Source: Roseovarius sp. UBA6167
GTDB taxonomy: Bacteria > Pseudomonadota > Alphaproteobacteria > Rhodobacterales > Rhodobacteraceae
Reading direction: 5' to 3'
NCBI GenBank assembly: GCA_002428225.1
Contig: DIUD01000055.1
Span: 1 to 11,635 of the forward strand
DNA: 11,635 bases
Shown here piece after piece: positions 1 to 5,701 of the stretch (its first letter is position 1; each line of letters opens with the position of its first letter). The notes under the pieces are model-generated. The model worked only from the letters and a program-made list of their open reading frames with translations. It was not told where the DNA came from and did not search any database. A program made the translations under genes and the position numbers.

Positions 1-1072
1 CCCAGGCGCCCGAAAGCGTCATCAGCCCGTTGATCATTCCCCCCCAGGACGGCATCCACAGAATGATCGAGAACACCATGCCAAGGGTCGAGGCCCAGTC
101 AGGCAGCGCGGTATAATGCAGGTGGTGCGGACCGGCCCAGATATAGATGAAGATCAGCGCCCAGAAGTGGATGATCGACAGCTTGTAGGAATAGATCGGC
201 CGTTCGGCCTGCTTGGGCACGAAGTAATACATCATGCCCAGGAAGCCGGCGGTCAGGAAAAAGCCCACGGCGTTGTGGCCATACCACCATTGCACCATGG
301 CATCCTGCACGCCACTGAAAACCTGCACGGATTTGGAGCCGAAGATCGAGACCGGGATGCTCAGGTTGTTGACCACGTGCAGCATCGCCACCGTGATGAT
401 GAACGACATAAAGAACCAGTTTGCCACATAGATATGCGGCTCGCGGCGCTTGACGATGGTGCCGAGGAACACGGCCAGATAGGCCAGCCAGACGATGGTC
501 AGCCACCAATCGATATACCATTCCGGCTCGGCATATTCCTTGCTCTGGGTCGCACCGAGAACATAGCTCGATGCCGCCATCACGATAAAGAGGTTGTAGC
601 CCCAGAACACGAACCAGGCGAGGTTGCCCCCCCACAGCCGCGCCGCGCTCGTGCGCTGCACCACATAGAGCGAGGTGGCAATGAGCGCATTGCCCCCGAA
701 TGCAAAGATCACCGCCGAGGTATGCAGGGGCCGCAACCGGCCGAAATTGAGATAACCCTGCGCCCACTCGAAATTGAGCCCCGGAAAGGCAAGCTGAAAG
801 GCGATGAACGTGCCGGCGAGAAAGCCCACCACACCCCAGAGCGCGGTGGCGATCACGCCCGCGCGGATCACGCCGTCCATGTATTCGCCGGAAAGATCGA
901 CCTTGGTCTCCGGCTCGTCGGTGTGCCGGAGCACCCACAGAAACAGCCCGCCAGCCACTGCCGCCACAATCAGCGCATTGACCAGATAGGCCAGGTCGCG
1001 CGCGTAATTGGCCGCGATCAGCGCGAAAAGCGTGATCAGACCAAGCACGATCAGCTTGATGTAATTCGTCAT
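1..1072 (-). CDS. ccoN: cbb3-type cytochrome c oxidase subunit I (CcoN), 5' part
   Basis: This is the haem-copper catalytic subunit of the high-affinity cbb3 oxidase, an inner-membrane proton-pumping enzyme that reduces O2 during microaerobic respiration. The first 357 codons are present; the gene runs off the left edge (the family is usually about 480-540 residues). Visible signatures are [12 protein letters not shown] with His117, [11 protein letters not shown] with His266, and [13 protein letters not shown] with His316, His317 and His319; these histidine-bearing membrane helices match haem and CuB ligand regions of CcoN rather than of aa3-type CoxA. Repeated hydrophobic segments span nearly the whole protein. 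ATG at 1072 is chosen because a purine-rich AGGACGAAGG lies just upstream and the N-terminus leads directly into the first hydrophobic helix. It is divergent from a universal stress gene, with FNR-type boxes between. ccoOQP would be expected beyond the left edge. Identity is very secure. Confidence 0.96.
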   Translation of the reverse strand, partial: MTNYIKLIVLGLITLFALIAANYARDLAYLVNALIVAAVAGGLFLWVLRHTDEPETKVDLSGEYMDGVIRAGVIATALWGVVGFLAGTFIAFQLAFPGLNFEWAQGYLNFGRLRPLHTSAVIFAFGGNALIATSLYVVQRTSAARLWGGNLAWFVFWGYNLFIVMAASSYVLGATQSKEYAEPEWYIDWWLTIVWLAYLAVFLGTIVKRREPHIYVANWFFMSFIITVAMLHVVNNLSIPVSIFGSKSVQVFSGVQDAMVQWWYGHNAVGFFLTAGFLGMMYYFVPKQAERPIYSYKLSIIHFWALIFIYIWAGPHHLHYTALPDWASTLGMVFSIILWMPSWGGMINGLMTLSGAW

Positions 1073-1141
1073 GTTGCGTCCCTTCGTCCTCGCCTGTCCG
1101 AGTCGGGCAGACCCCCGCAGGCGGTTTTGACCATGCCCGTA

Positions 1142-1147
1142 ATGCTA
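1142..1147 (-). promoter_or_regulatory. possible -10 element of the ccoN promoter
   Basis: Read on the minus strand this is TAGCAT, matching TATAAT at 4 of 6 positions. It lies 19 nt downstream of the nearer FNR-type box, slightly closer than the ~22 nt usual for an FNR class II promoter. CATTAC at 1139-1144 is an alternative with exact spacing but a poorer match. The location is inferred from the box, not from transcript data. Confidence 0.3.
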
Positions 1148-1166
1148 GGATCGGACTCAACAAGCC

Positions 1167-1180
1167 TTGATCTGTGTCAA
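1167..1180. promoter_or_regulatory. FNR/FnrL-type binding box 1 (ccoN-proximal)
   Basis: The sequence TTGATCTGTGTCAA fits the FNR consensus TTGAT-N4-ATCAA with one mismatch, and fits the looser TTGA-N6-TCAA form exactly. Its centre (1173.5) is about 40 bp upstream of a plausible ccoN start site near 1132-1135, the usual position for activation by FNR-family regulators. cbb3 oxidase operons are established FnrL targets in Rhodobacter and Paracoccus, so this is probably an oxygen-responsive activator site. Confidence 0.8.
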
Positions 1181-1198
1181 TGCCCCGAGCGATCTCGA

Positions 1199-1212
1199 TT
1201 GATCCGCGTCAA
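1199..1212. promoter_or_regulatory. FNR/FnrL-type binding box 2 (stress-gene-proximal)
   Basis: The sequence TTGATCCGCGTCAA is the same half-site pair as box 1 with a different spacer, one mismatch from TTGAT-N4-ATCAA. The centre (1205.5) is 32 bp from that of box 1 and 42.5 bp upstream of a start site near 1248 predicted from a -10-like TATGCT. This is the class II geometry, suggesting direct anaerobic activation of the universal stress gene. Confidence 0.75.
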
Positions 1213-1235
1213 GGCGCGCCCGCGTCTTCCGTGCC

Positions 1236-1241
1236 TATGCT
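1236..1241 (+). promoter_or_regulatory. possible -10 element of the universal stress gene
   Basis: TATGCT matches TATAAT at 4 of 6 positions and lies 23 nt after FNR box 2, the spacing expected when FNR replaces a good -35 element. A transcript from about 1248 would give a leader of roughly 27 nt before the ATG at 1275. Inferred from sequence geometry only. Confidence 0.4.
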
Positions 1242-1274
1242 TGTGCCAGAGTAACACCAACCGGGATATCCGCC

Positions 1275-2114
1275 ATGACATTCAACAGCCTTTTCACGGT
1301 CCTGACCGACGCCAACCTTGTCGATGAGGCCCTGACCCACGCCATCGCCATGGCCGAGGCGCATGATGCGCATCTCGACGTGCTCTGCCTTGGCGTGGAT
1401 CGCAGTCAGACCGGCTATTACTACGCGGGCGCAAGCGCCATCGTGCTTCAGGAAGCGATCGCCCGCGCGCAGGAAGAGGCCGAGGAGATCGAGGCGCTGG
1501 CACGCAAGCGCCTCGATGCGACGACGATCCGATGGTCGCTCGATGCGGGCGTGAGCCAGCTGGCCGATCTCGGGCGGCATGTCTCTGCGCGGGCGCGATT
1601 CTCGGATCTGGCGATTTTGCCGCAGCCCTATGGCGAGGGGCGCGGCGCGGAATTGGAGCAGGCGACCGAATCGGCGCTTTTCGAGGGGCGCACGCCGGTT
1701 CTGATCGCGCCCGCCGGGGCCGCGCCGGTGCCGAAACCGCGCCGCATCCTTCTGGCCTGGAACGAAAGCAGCGAGGCGCTGGGTGCGGCCCGCGCCGCGC
1801 TGCCGCTGCTGCGCGACGCCGAGAGCGTGCACGTGGTGGTTATCGACCCGCCCACCCATGGCCCGAACCGCTCCGATCCCGGCGGTCTCGTGTCGCAATA
1901 TCTCGCACGGCACGGGGTGAAGGTGGAAATCGACGTGCTGTCAAAGACGCTGCCGCGCGTGTCGGACGTGCTCTTGCGCCATGTCGCCGACATGGACGCC
2001 GACATGGTGGTGATGGGCGCCTATGGTCATTCGCGCTTCCGCGAGGCGATCTTTGGCGGGGCGACGCGCTACATGCTGGAACAGGCCACCGTGCCGGCCT
2101 TCATGGCGCATTAG
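1275..2114 (+). CDS. universal stress protein, tandem two-domain UspA family
   Basis: A 279-residue soluble protein, about twice the length of a single Usp domain, so it carries two Usp folds in tandem. The first domain runs from the start (TVLTDANLVDEALTHAIAMA) to about residue 145 and the second from about 152 (RRILLAWNESSEALGAARAA). The second ends in MGAYGHSRFREAIFGGATRY (from Met247), which corresponds to the nucleotide-binding G-x2-G-x9-G motif; the first domain lacks this loop and has probably lost nucleotide binding. Usp proteins help cells survive starvation, redox or respiratory stress, but the biochemical role is rarely known. The gene is divergent from ccoN and preceded by a well-placed FNR-type box, which points to induction at low oxygen; the same pairing is familiar in Rhodobacter relatives. 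The ATG at 1275 has no strong ribosome binding site, but the domain begins immediately after it. Confidence 0.92.
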   Translation: MTFNSLFTVLTDANLVDEALTHAIAMAEAHDAHLDVLCLGVDRSQTGYYYAGASAIVLQEAIARAQEEAEEIEALARKRLDATTIRWSLDAGVSQLADLGRHVSARARFSDLAILPQPYGEGRGAELEQATESALFEGRTPVLIAPAGAAPVPKPRRILLAWNESSEALGAARAALPLLRDAESVHVVVIDPPTHGPNRSDPGGLVSQYLARHGVKVEIDVLSKTLPRVSDVLLRHVADMDADMVVMGAYGHSRFREAIFGGATRYMLEQATVPAFMAH

Positions 2115-2115
2115 A

Positions 2116-2137
2116 ATCCAGCCCGAGCGGGCCGGAT
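2116..2137 (+). terminator. hairpin just after the universal stress gene, possible terminator
   Basis: An imperfect inverted repeat begins 2 nt after the stop codon: ATCC (2116-2119) pairs with GGAT (2134-2137), and GCCC (2121-2124) with GGGC (2129-2132) around a GAGC loop. It is followed by only CTT rather than a T run, so intrinsic termination is uncertain; it could equally protect the transcript end. Confidence 0.35.
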
Positions 2138-2336
2138 CTTGGGGATGTGCACCCGTCGTGATTTCCGGGTCGCCGCTCCGCATGGCGGGAGCGAATGGCA
2201 GGGAGGGCAAGCCCTCCTCGCCGCCGCCGCCCGGAACATCAGGAAAATTGCAATGAATGGCAATGGCCGCCTGGCAAGACCGTCCGCGGCCGGCCCGAAA
2301 GAAGAGCACACCCCTCACCCCCGCCGCCGTCAGGCG
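2138..2336. other. non-coding gap with two strong hairpins, no gene seen
   Basis: Between the stress gene and rpmJ there are about 330 non-coding bases. Apart from the two terminator candidates reported separately, this stretch contains a hairpin at 2174-2193 (CGCTCC/GGAGCG, extendable inward with a one-base bulge) and a second at 2202-2217 (GGAGGGC-AA-GCCCTCC), plus a short ATTGC/GCAAT repeat at 2247-2264. Open frames here are short and low in complexity, and none has a ribosome binding site. It may be an intergenic repeat or a structured RNA; I cannot tell which. Confidence 0.5.
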
Positions 2337-2363
2337 AAAAAAGACCCGGCCGGAATGGCCGGG
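2337..2363 (-). terminator. intrinsic terminator of the tRNA-Val/rpmJ unit
   Basis: On the minus strand a 7-bp GC-only stem CCCGGCC/GGCCGGG (2363-2357 with 2351-2345) and a 5-nt loop is followed, after TC, by six T residues (2342-2337). This is a textbook Rho-independent terminator, about 80 bp beyond the rpmJ stop codon. Confidence 0.85.
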
Positions 2364-2442
2364 CCTGTCGGCAGTCCGGGGCGCGCGGCCACTCGGGTCG
2401 CGCCGTGGCGTTCTTGCGGCCCGCAACGGGGCCGCGCGCCGC

Positions 2443-2568
2443 TCAGCCCTGACGGGCCTTGAACCTGCGCTGGGTCTTGTTGATTACATAGACGCGGCCC
2501 TTGCGGCGCACGACGCGGCAATCGCGGTGCCGGTTCTTGAGCGAACGCAGCGAATTGCGAACCTTCAT
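2443..2568 (-). CDS. rpmJ: 50S ribosomal protein L36 (YkgO-like, zinc-free type)
   Basis: A 41-residue, very basic protein beginning [20 protein letters not shown] and ending RRFKARQG, the standard form and length of alphaproteobacterial L36, the smallest protein of the large ribosomal subunit. It has one cysteine (Cys17) and lacks the four-ligand zinc site of classical L36, so it is of the zinc-independent (YkgO-like) class. In genomes with both types this form is induced when zinc is scarce; in many alphaproteobacteria it is the only copy, and no Zur-type palindrome is evident here. An AGGAG motif lies 7 nt upstream of the ATG at 2568. It follows tRNA-Val in the same direction without an obvious terminator between them, and a strong terminator lies downstream, so the two are probably co-transcribed. 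Confidence 0.95.
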   Translation of the reverse strand: MKVRNSLRSLKNRHRDCRVVRRKGRVYVINKTQRRFKARQG

Positions 2569-2650
2569 GGTCGTCTCCTGTCTGTCGCGGCGCGCGCCGG
2601 CGCCTTTGCTGGTTACGGGTGCTGCACGACTGGCACGCAGCGGAAATTCA

Positions 2651-2725
2651 TGGTGGGCGATACAAGGTTCGAACTTGTGACCCCTTCGATGTCAACGAAG
2701 TGCTCTACCACTGAGCTAATCGCCC
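2651..2725 (-). tRNA. tRNA-Val (anticodon GAC)
   Basis: A complete cloverleaf reads on the minus strand: acceptor GGGCGAT pairs with ATCGCCC, D arm GCTC-AGTGGTA-GAGC, anticodon stem CTTCG/CGAAG around loop TTGACAT (anticodon GAC, at 2693-2691), variable loop, and T stem ACAAG/CTTGT around TTCGAAC. The discriminator base is A, and the terminal CCA (2653-2651) is encoded in the DNA. GAC reads the GUC and GUU valine codons. The 5' end is placed at 2725 because that gives seven perfect acceptor pairs with T8 and A9. It lies between an upstream minus-strand promoter and rpmJ. Confidence 0.97.
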
Positions 2726-2738
2726 CGGCCTGGCCCTT

Positions 2739-2774
2739 GCGCCCCTAACAAAGAGGGGCGCGGAGTTCCGCGCC
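2739..2774 (-). other. two overlapping hairpins in the tRNA-Val leader
   Basis: Two perfect inverted repeats overlap between the promoter and the tRNA. The first transcribed on the minus strand is GGCGCGG/CCGCGCC around a 4-nt loop (2774-2757). The second is GCGCCCCT/AGGGGCGC around a 7-nt loop (2761-2739). They share the five bases 2757-2761, so an RNA can form only one at a time. Neither is followed by a T run. The likeliest roles are leader processing or protection of the tRNA precursor; an attenuator-like switch is speculative. Confidence 0.5.
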
Positions 2775-2784
2775 TGTCCTGCGG

Positions 2785-2813
2785 TCTATAAAAGGAGTCG
2801 GACAGGGGATCAA
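2785..2813 (-). promoter_or_regulatory. sigma-70 promoter for tRNA-Val and rpmJ
   Basis: On the minus strand TTGATC (2813-2808) and TATAGA (2790-2785) are separated by exactly 17 nt, each matching consensus at 4 of 6 positions including TTGA and TATA. Transcription would begin near 2778, giving a ~50-nt leader before the tRNA 5' end. No comparably good promoter is visible between the tRNA and rpmJ. Confidence 0.6.
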
Positions 2814-2817
2814 GGGC

Positions 2818-2845
2818 TTTCAGCACGATGATTTCGCTCTATTAT
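2818..2845 (+). promoter_or_regulatory. weak promoter candidate for the amidohydrolase gene
   Basis: TATTAT at 2840-2845 matches the -10 consensus at 5 of 6 positions; the best -35 partner, TTTCAG at 2818-2823 with a 16-nt spacer, is poor. A start near 2852 would leave a short leader carrying the AGGGAG ribosome binding site before the ATG at 2867, which also argues against an in-frame ATG at 2828. Confidence 0.35.
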
Positions 2846-2866
2846 GCCCCTCAGGGAGAGCGCGCA

Positions 2867-3730
2867 ATGGCCAGGGCCGCCTATTATCTGATCCATCCCG
2901 AACGGCGCACCACCTCGGTAGTGTTCGCCTCGCCCCATAGCGGGCGCGAATACCCGTCGTCTTTCCTGCGGCGCACCGCGCTCGACGGGCTTGCCGTGCG
3001 GTCTTCGGAGGATGCCTTTGTCGATCAACTGTTTGACAGCGCCCCGCACGCGGGCGCGCCATTCCTCAAGGCGGGTGTGCCGCGCGCCTTTGTCGATCTC
3101 AACCGCGGCGCCGACGAGCTTGACCCGGCGCTGATTGAAGGCGTCAGCCGTCAGGGCCACAATCCGCGTGTTGCCTCGGGCCTTGGGGTCATTCCGCGCG
3201 TGGTGGCCAACGGCCAGGCGATCTATGCGGGCAAGATCACGCTGGAAGAGGCCCGCGCGCGCATCGACGCCTATTGGCGGCCCTATCACGCGGCGCTTCG
3301 GGGCGAGCTTGACCAGGCGCATCGGATGTTCGGCCAGGCAATCCTGATCGACTGCCATTCCATGCCGCACGAGGCGATGGATGCCGTCTGCCGCCGCGGG
3401 CTGCGCCGCCCCGAGATCGTGCTGGGCGACCGTTTCGGCGCCGCCGCCGATGCCGCCATCGTGGACCGGATCGAGGGGGCATTCGTCGCGGCAGGGATTG
3501 TGGTGGCGCGCAACGCACCCTTTGCCGGGGCCTATATCACGCAGGCCTACGGGCGGCCCGGACGCGGGTATCACGCCGTTCAGATCGAGATCGACCGCGC
3601 GCTCTACATGAACGAGCGCCTCATTCGGCCCAACGGCAATTTCGAGGGGCTCCGCCGCCTTCTGCGCGGCGTGATCCACGAGATCGCCGGGATCGGCCGC
3701 GCCGAGCCGCTGCCGCTGGCGGCGGAATAG
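2867..3730 (+). CDS. N-formylglutamate amidohydrolase family protein
   Basis: A 287-residue cytoplasmic zinc-dependent hydrolase of the FGase family (N-formylglutamate + H2O to glutamate + formate, as HutG in one route of histidine breakdown). Family signatures in order are SPHSGREYP (His24), SSEDAFVDQLF (Glu48-Phe56), RAFVDLNRG (Asp77, Arg80) and IDCHSMP (Asp162, His164), with length typical of the family. The ATG at 2867 is preferred over an in-frame ATG at 2828 because AGGGAG lies 8 nt upstream and a -10-like box lies between the two. There are no hut genes next to it; it stands alone between tRNA-Val (divergent) and the tol cluster, so its true substrate could be another N-formyl or N-acyl amino acid. 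Family membership is secure, the exact substrate is not. Confidence 0.9.
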   Translation: MARAAYYLIHPERRTTSVVFASPHSGREYPSSFLRRTALDGLAVRSSEDAFVDQLFDSAPHAGAPFLKAGVPRAFVDLNRGADELDPALIEGVSRQGHNPRVASGLGVIPRVVANGQAIYAGKITLEEARARIDAYWRPYHAALRGELDQAHRMFGQAILIDCHSMPHEAMDAVCRRGLRRPEIVLGDRFGAAADAAIVDRIEGAFVAAGIVVARNAPFAGAYITQAYGRPGRGYHAVQIEIDRALYMNERLIRPNGNFEGLRRLLRGVIHEIAGIGRAEPLPLAAE

Positions 3731-3736
3731 CGCCTG

Positions 3737-3758
3737 CCTCGGGGCTCGTCCCCCGAGG
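3737..3758 (+). terminator. 8-bp perfect inverted repeat after the amidohydrolase gene
   Basis: CCTCGGGG (3737-3744) pairs perfectly with CCCCGAGG (3751-3758) around a 6-nt loop, starting 6 nt after the stop codon. The stem is strong but the following bases (ATCGCTTT) hold only a short T run, so it is a possible rather than definite terminator. Confidence 0.5.
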
Positions 3759-3856
3759 ATCGCTTTGGCGCCGAAGCGGGCGCGAATACGGTCCGCCGCG
3801 CGGCCGGCCCGGTCCCCGGGCACCAGATCGGACAGCCCCCCATCGCAAAGCCGCCA
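3743..3856 (-). pseudogene. possible remnant of the DNA polymerase IV (DinB) C-terminus
   Basis: On the minus strand this stretch reads RLCDGGLSDLVPGDRA followed by AADRIRARFGAKAI and GGRA. As I recall the family, this resembles the little-finger end of alphaproteobacterial DinB, where a GxSDL-type strand is followed by a linker and a terminal helix with an AIDxIRxRFG pattern. Only about 38 codons match, the usual linker looks shortened, the frame has no stop at the expected end, and there is no catalytic part, so it would be a decayed fragment. The alternative is chance resemblance in a GC-rich antisense frame. Judged from remembered family patterns only. Confidence 0.28.
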
Positions 3857-3951
3857 AGGGCGGGGCAGCGCCGGGGCGCGCTCGAACATGTGCAAACAGT
3901 CGCGCCGGAGGCTGGGCATGGCGACCCCGTGCCACAGGCGCGCGCGCCGTC

Positions 3952-3980
3952 TTGGCAGTCTCCTTGCGAGGTGATAGGAT
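3952..3980 (+). promoter_or_regulatory. sigma-70 promoter of the ybgC-tol operon
   Basis: TTGGCA (3952-3957) and TAGGAT (3975-3980) are separated by 17 nt, matching consensus at 4 of 6 positions in each hexamer. Transcription would start near 3987, leaving about 23 nt before the ybgC ATG at 4010. This supports the short ybgC start, since the in-frame ATG at 3890 would lie upstream of the promoter. Confidence 0.6.
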
Positions 3981-4009
3981 CGGGCGTGTTCCCCCAAGGC
4001 AGGCGCGCC

Positions 4010-4396
4010 ATGGCCCACCGTTTCCCCGTCCGCGTGTATTACGAGGATACCGACATGGGCGGGATCGTCTATCACGCCAACTTTCTCAAGTATATCGAGC
4101 GCGCCCGCAGCGCCTGGGTGCGCGATCTGGGGCATGACCAGAACGCCATGCGCGCGGGTGGCACGATCTTTGTCGTGCGCCGGGTAGAGGCGGATTTCCT
4201 CGCGCCCGCGCACTATGACGATGTGCTTGATGTGGTCTCCGAGATCATCTCGGCCGGCGCCGCGAAGCTGGTGATGGAACAGACGGTGATGCGCGACGAA
4301 ACGGTGCTCTTTCGCGCCTTGGCGACGGTTGTCTGCCTCGGACCGGATGGCGCGCCGGTGCGGCTTCCGGCGAATATCCGCCAGCTTGCACGGTGA
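4010..4396 (+). CDS. ybgC: tol-pal system acyl-CoA thioesterase YbgC
   Basis: A 128-residue hotdog-fold thioesterase, first gene of the tol-pal cluster, acting in the cytoplasm on acyl-CoA or acyl-ACP and linked to phospholipid metabolism at the inner membrane. The N-terminal signature VYYEDTDMGGIVYHANFLKY carries the catalytic aspartate (Asp15, equivalent to Asp18 of Escherichia coli YbgC) and the conserved Tyr-His pair (Tyr21, His22). The length matches the family. ATG at 4010 is chosen because an AAGGCAGG ribosome binding site lies just upstream, the family N-terminus begins here, and a promoter lies between it and the longer in-frame start at 3890. About 100 bp separate it from tolQ, the widest gap before pal. 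Confidence 0.95.
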   Translation: MAHRFPVRVYYEDTDMGGIVYHANFLKYIERARSAWVRDLGHDQNAMRAGGTIFVVRRVEADFLAPAHYDDVLDVVSEIISAGAAKLVMEQTVMRDETVLFRALATVVCLGPDGAPVRLPANIRQLAR

Positions 4397-4472
4397 GCCT
4401 TGCCAAACTTGCGGGAAAGCGCCGATCCTCATGGCGTTCCCCCTGGAAATCGGTTAGTTTGGCACTTGATAA

Positions 4473-4490
4473 GGCCGGGAAACGGCCGGC
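4473..4490 (+). other. small hairpin immediately before tolQ
   Basis: GGCCG (4473-4477) can pair with CGGCC (4483-4487), or GCCGG (4474-4478) with CCGGC (4486-4490), just upstream of AGAGG at 4491-4495. It abuts the tolQ ribosome binding region and could influence translation, or be chance in GC-rich DNA. Confidence 0.3.
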
Positions 4491-4496
4491 AGAGGC

Positions 4497-5204
4497 ATGG
4501 ACGGGCAAATGGAAGCGGAAACCCTGGCGTTGGCGCAGGAGATGGACTTCTCCATGTGGGCGCTGTTCGCGCGCGCCACCTTTATCGTGAAACTGGTTAT
4601 GCTGGTGCTGGTGCTGGCGTCGTTCTGGTCGTGGTCGATCATCATCCAGAAGCTCATCACCTACCGCCGCGGGCGGCGCGAGGCAGCGATATTCGACCGC
4701 CGATTCTGGTCGGGAGAGCCCCTGGACGGGCTCTTTGACGAGATCGGGCCGGAACCCGCCGGACAATCGGAACGGATTTTCGCGGCCGGGATGACGGAAT
4801 GGCGGCGCAGTCATCGCAACGACGGAGAGTTGATCGCAGGCGCCACGGCGCGAATCGACCGCTCGATGGATGTGGCCATCGCCAAGGAGGCGGACGCGCT
4901 GCAAGGCGGGTTGCAGGTGCTGGCGACGGTCGGCTCCACCGCGCCCTTCATCGGCCTTTTCGGCACGGTCTGGGGCATCATGCACGCCTTTGTCGAGATC
5001 GCGGCGCAGCAGAATACGAGCCTTGTGGTGGTGGCCCCCGGCATCGCCGAGGCGCTTCTGGCAACCGCGCTTGGCCTTCTGGCGGCGATCCCGGCGGTGA
5101 TCTTCTACAACAAGCTGAGCGCGGATTCTGACCGGATCGTGGCAGGCTATGAGGCCTTCGCCGACGAATTTGCCACCATCCTCAGCCGCCAGCTGGACAG
5201 CTAG
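4497..5204 (+). CDS. tolQ: Tol-Pal inner-membrane motor protein TolQ
   Basis: A 235-residue MotA/TolQ/ExbB-family protein forming, with TolR, the proton channel that energises TolA at the inner membrane. Three hydrophobic segments are visible: about residues 29-50 (FIVKLVMLVLVLASFW), 138-162 including GSTAPFIGLFGTVWGIM from Gly146, and 180-203 (PGIAEALLATALGLLAAIP); the long cytoplasmic loop between the first two is typical. The GLFGTVWG and the EALLATALGL motifs are the family's diagnostic helix sequences. ATG at 4497 is used here, but AGAGG at 4491-4495 is only 1 nt away; an in-frame ATG at 4509 (13 nt from that motif) is a real alternative and would remove four residues. The stop codon is 3 nt before tolR, so the two are translated from one message in close coupling. 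Confidence 0.95.
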   Translation: MDGQMEAETLALAQEMDFSMWALFARATFIVKLVMLVLVLASFWSWSIIIQKLITYRRGRREAAIFDRRFWSGEPLDGLFDEIGPEPAGQSERIFAAGMTEWRRSHRNDGELIAGATARIDRSMDVAIAKEADALQGGLQVLATVGSTAPFIGLFGTVWGIMHAFVEIAAQQNTSLVVVAPGIAEALLATALGLLAAIPAVIFYNKLSADSDRIVAGYEAFADEFATILSRQLDS

Positions 5205-5207
5205 GCC

Positions 5208-5681
5208 ATGGGCGCGGGTGTCATCCAGAAAACCGGCGGTGGCGGCCGGCGCAGGCGGGGGCGGGGCCGATCGCGCCCCATGGCCGAGATCAACGTCACG
5301 CCGTTTGTCGATGTGATGCTGGTGCTGCTCATCATCTTCATGGTGGCCGCCCCACTGCTGGTGGTAGGGGTGCCGGTGGAATTGCCGAAGACAGCCGCGA
5401 ATGCTCTGCCGGGCGAGCAGGAAGAGCCGCTGACCGTGACGGTGAGTGCCGATGGAAGCGTGGCGATCCAGACCACCGATGTGCCGCGCGAGGAACTGAT
5501 TGCGCGGCTGACGGCGATCGCCGCCGAGCGTTCCGGTTCCCGGGTGTTCCTGCGTGCGGACGGGGCGGTGCCCTATGCCGAGGTGATGCAGGTCATGGGT
5601 GCGCTCAATCGCGGCGGGTTCGCGAATATCGGGCTGGTCACGGAAACCGGCGGTCCGGCGCTCGACGGACGCGGCGGCTAG
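5208..5681 (+). CDS. tolR: Tol-Pal inner-membrane motor protein TolR
   Basis: A 157-residue ExbD/TolR-family protein: a short cytoplasmic tail, one transmembrane helix and a periplasmic domain that contacts peptidoglycan. The signature MAEINVTPFVDVMLVLLIIF includes Asp35, equivalent to the essential proton-carrying aspartate (Asp23 of E. coli TolR), followed by the helix to about residue 55. The periplasmic part contains VSADGSVAI and VFLRADGAVPYAEVMQVMGA, the conserved ExbD-fold strands and helix. The N-terminal tail is unusually rich in Gly and Arg (residues 10-23), fitting the positive-inside rule. The start lies 3 nt after the tolQ stop, so translation is probably coupled; no strong separate ribosome binding site is seen. 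tolA follows 20 nt later. Confidence 0.95.
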   Translation: MGAGVIQKTGGGGRRRRGRGRSRPMAEINVTPFVDVMLVLLIIFMVAAPLLVVGVPVELPKTAANALPGEQEEPLTVTVSADGSVAIQTTDVPREELIARLTAIAAERSGSRVFLRADGAVPYAEVMQVMGALNRGGFANIGLVTETGGPALDGRGG

Positions 5682-5701
5682 GACGCGGGGCGCGGGGCGG
5701 C

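Noticed and set aside
99..1327. Long open frames overlapping ccoN in other frames (99-1163 minus, 116-1327 plus)
   Set aside because: Both overlap the ccoN reading frame, which encodes unmistakable oxidase motifs; the alternatives are His/Arg/Gly-rich shadow translations.
2651..2725. tRNA-Val as an attachment site for an integrated element
   Set aside because: No integrase, no duplicate of the tRNA 3' end in the window, and the flanks are housekeeping genes.
2257..2748. A plus-strand frame across rpmJ and tRNA-Val
   Set aside because: It runs antisense through a complete tRNA and an obvious L36 gene. Its [16 protein letters not shown] segment is the well-known spurious translation of the tRNA 3' half.
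3890..4009. A longer ybgC with 40 extra N-terminal residues starting at 3890
   Set aside because: The extension is not family-like, has no ribosome binding site, and would start upstream of the promoter at 3952-3980.
2810..4432. A 540-codon open frame on the minus strand across the amidohydrolase and ybgC genes
   Set aside because: It is antisense to two genes with clear family motifs, has a composition typical of GC-rich shadow frames, and shows no recognisable domain overall. Only the short 3743-3856 part was kept as a possible remnant.
4444..4472. A tolQ-proximal promoter (TGGAAA, 17 nt, TGATAA)
   Set aside because: The -10 matches consensus at only two positions, and tolQ is adequately explained by the promoter before ybgC.
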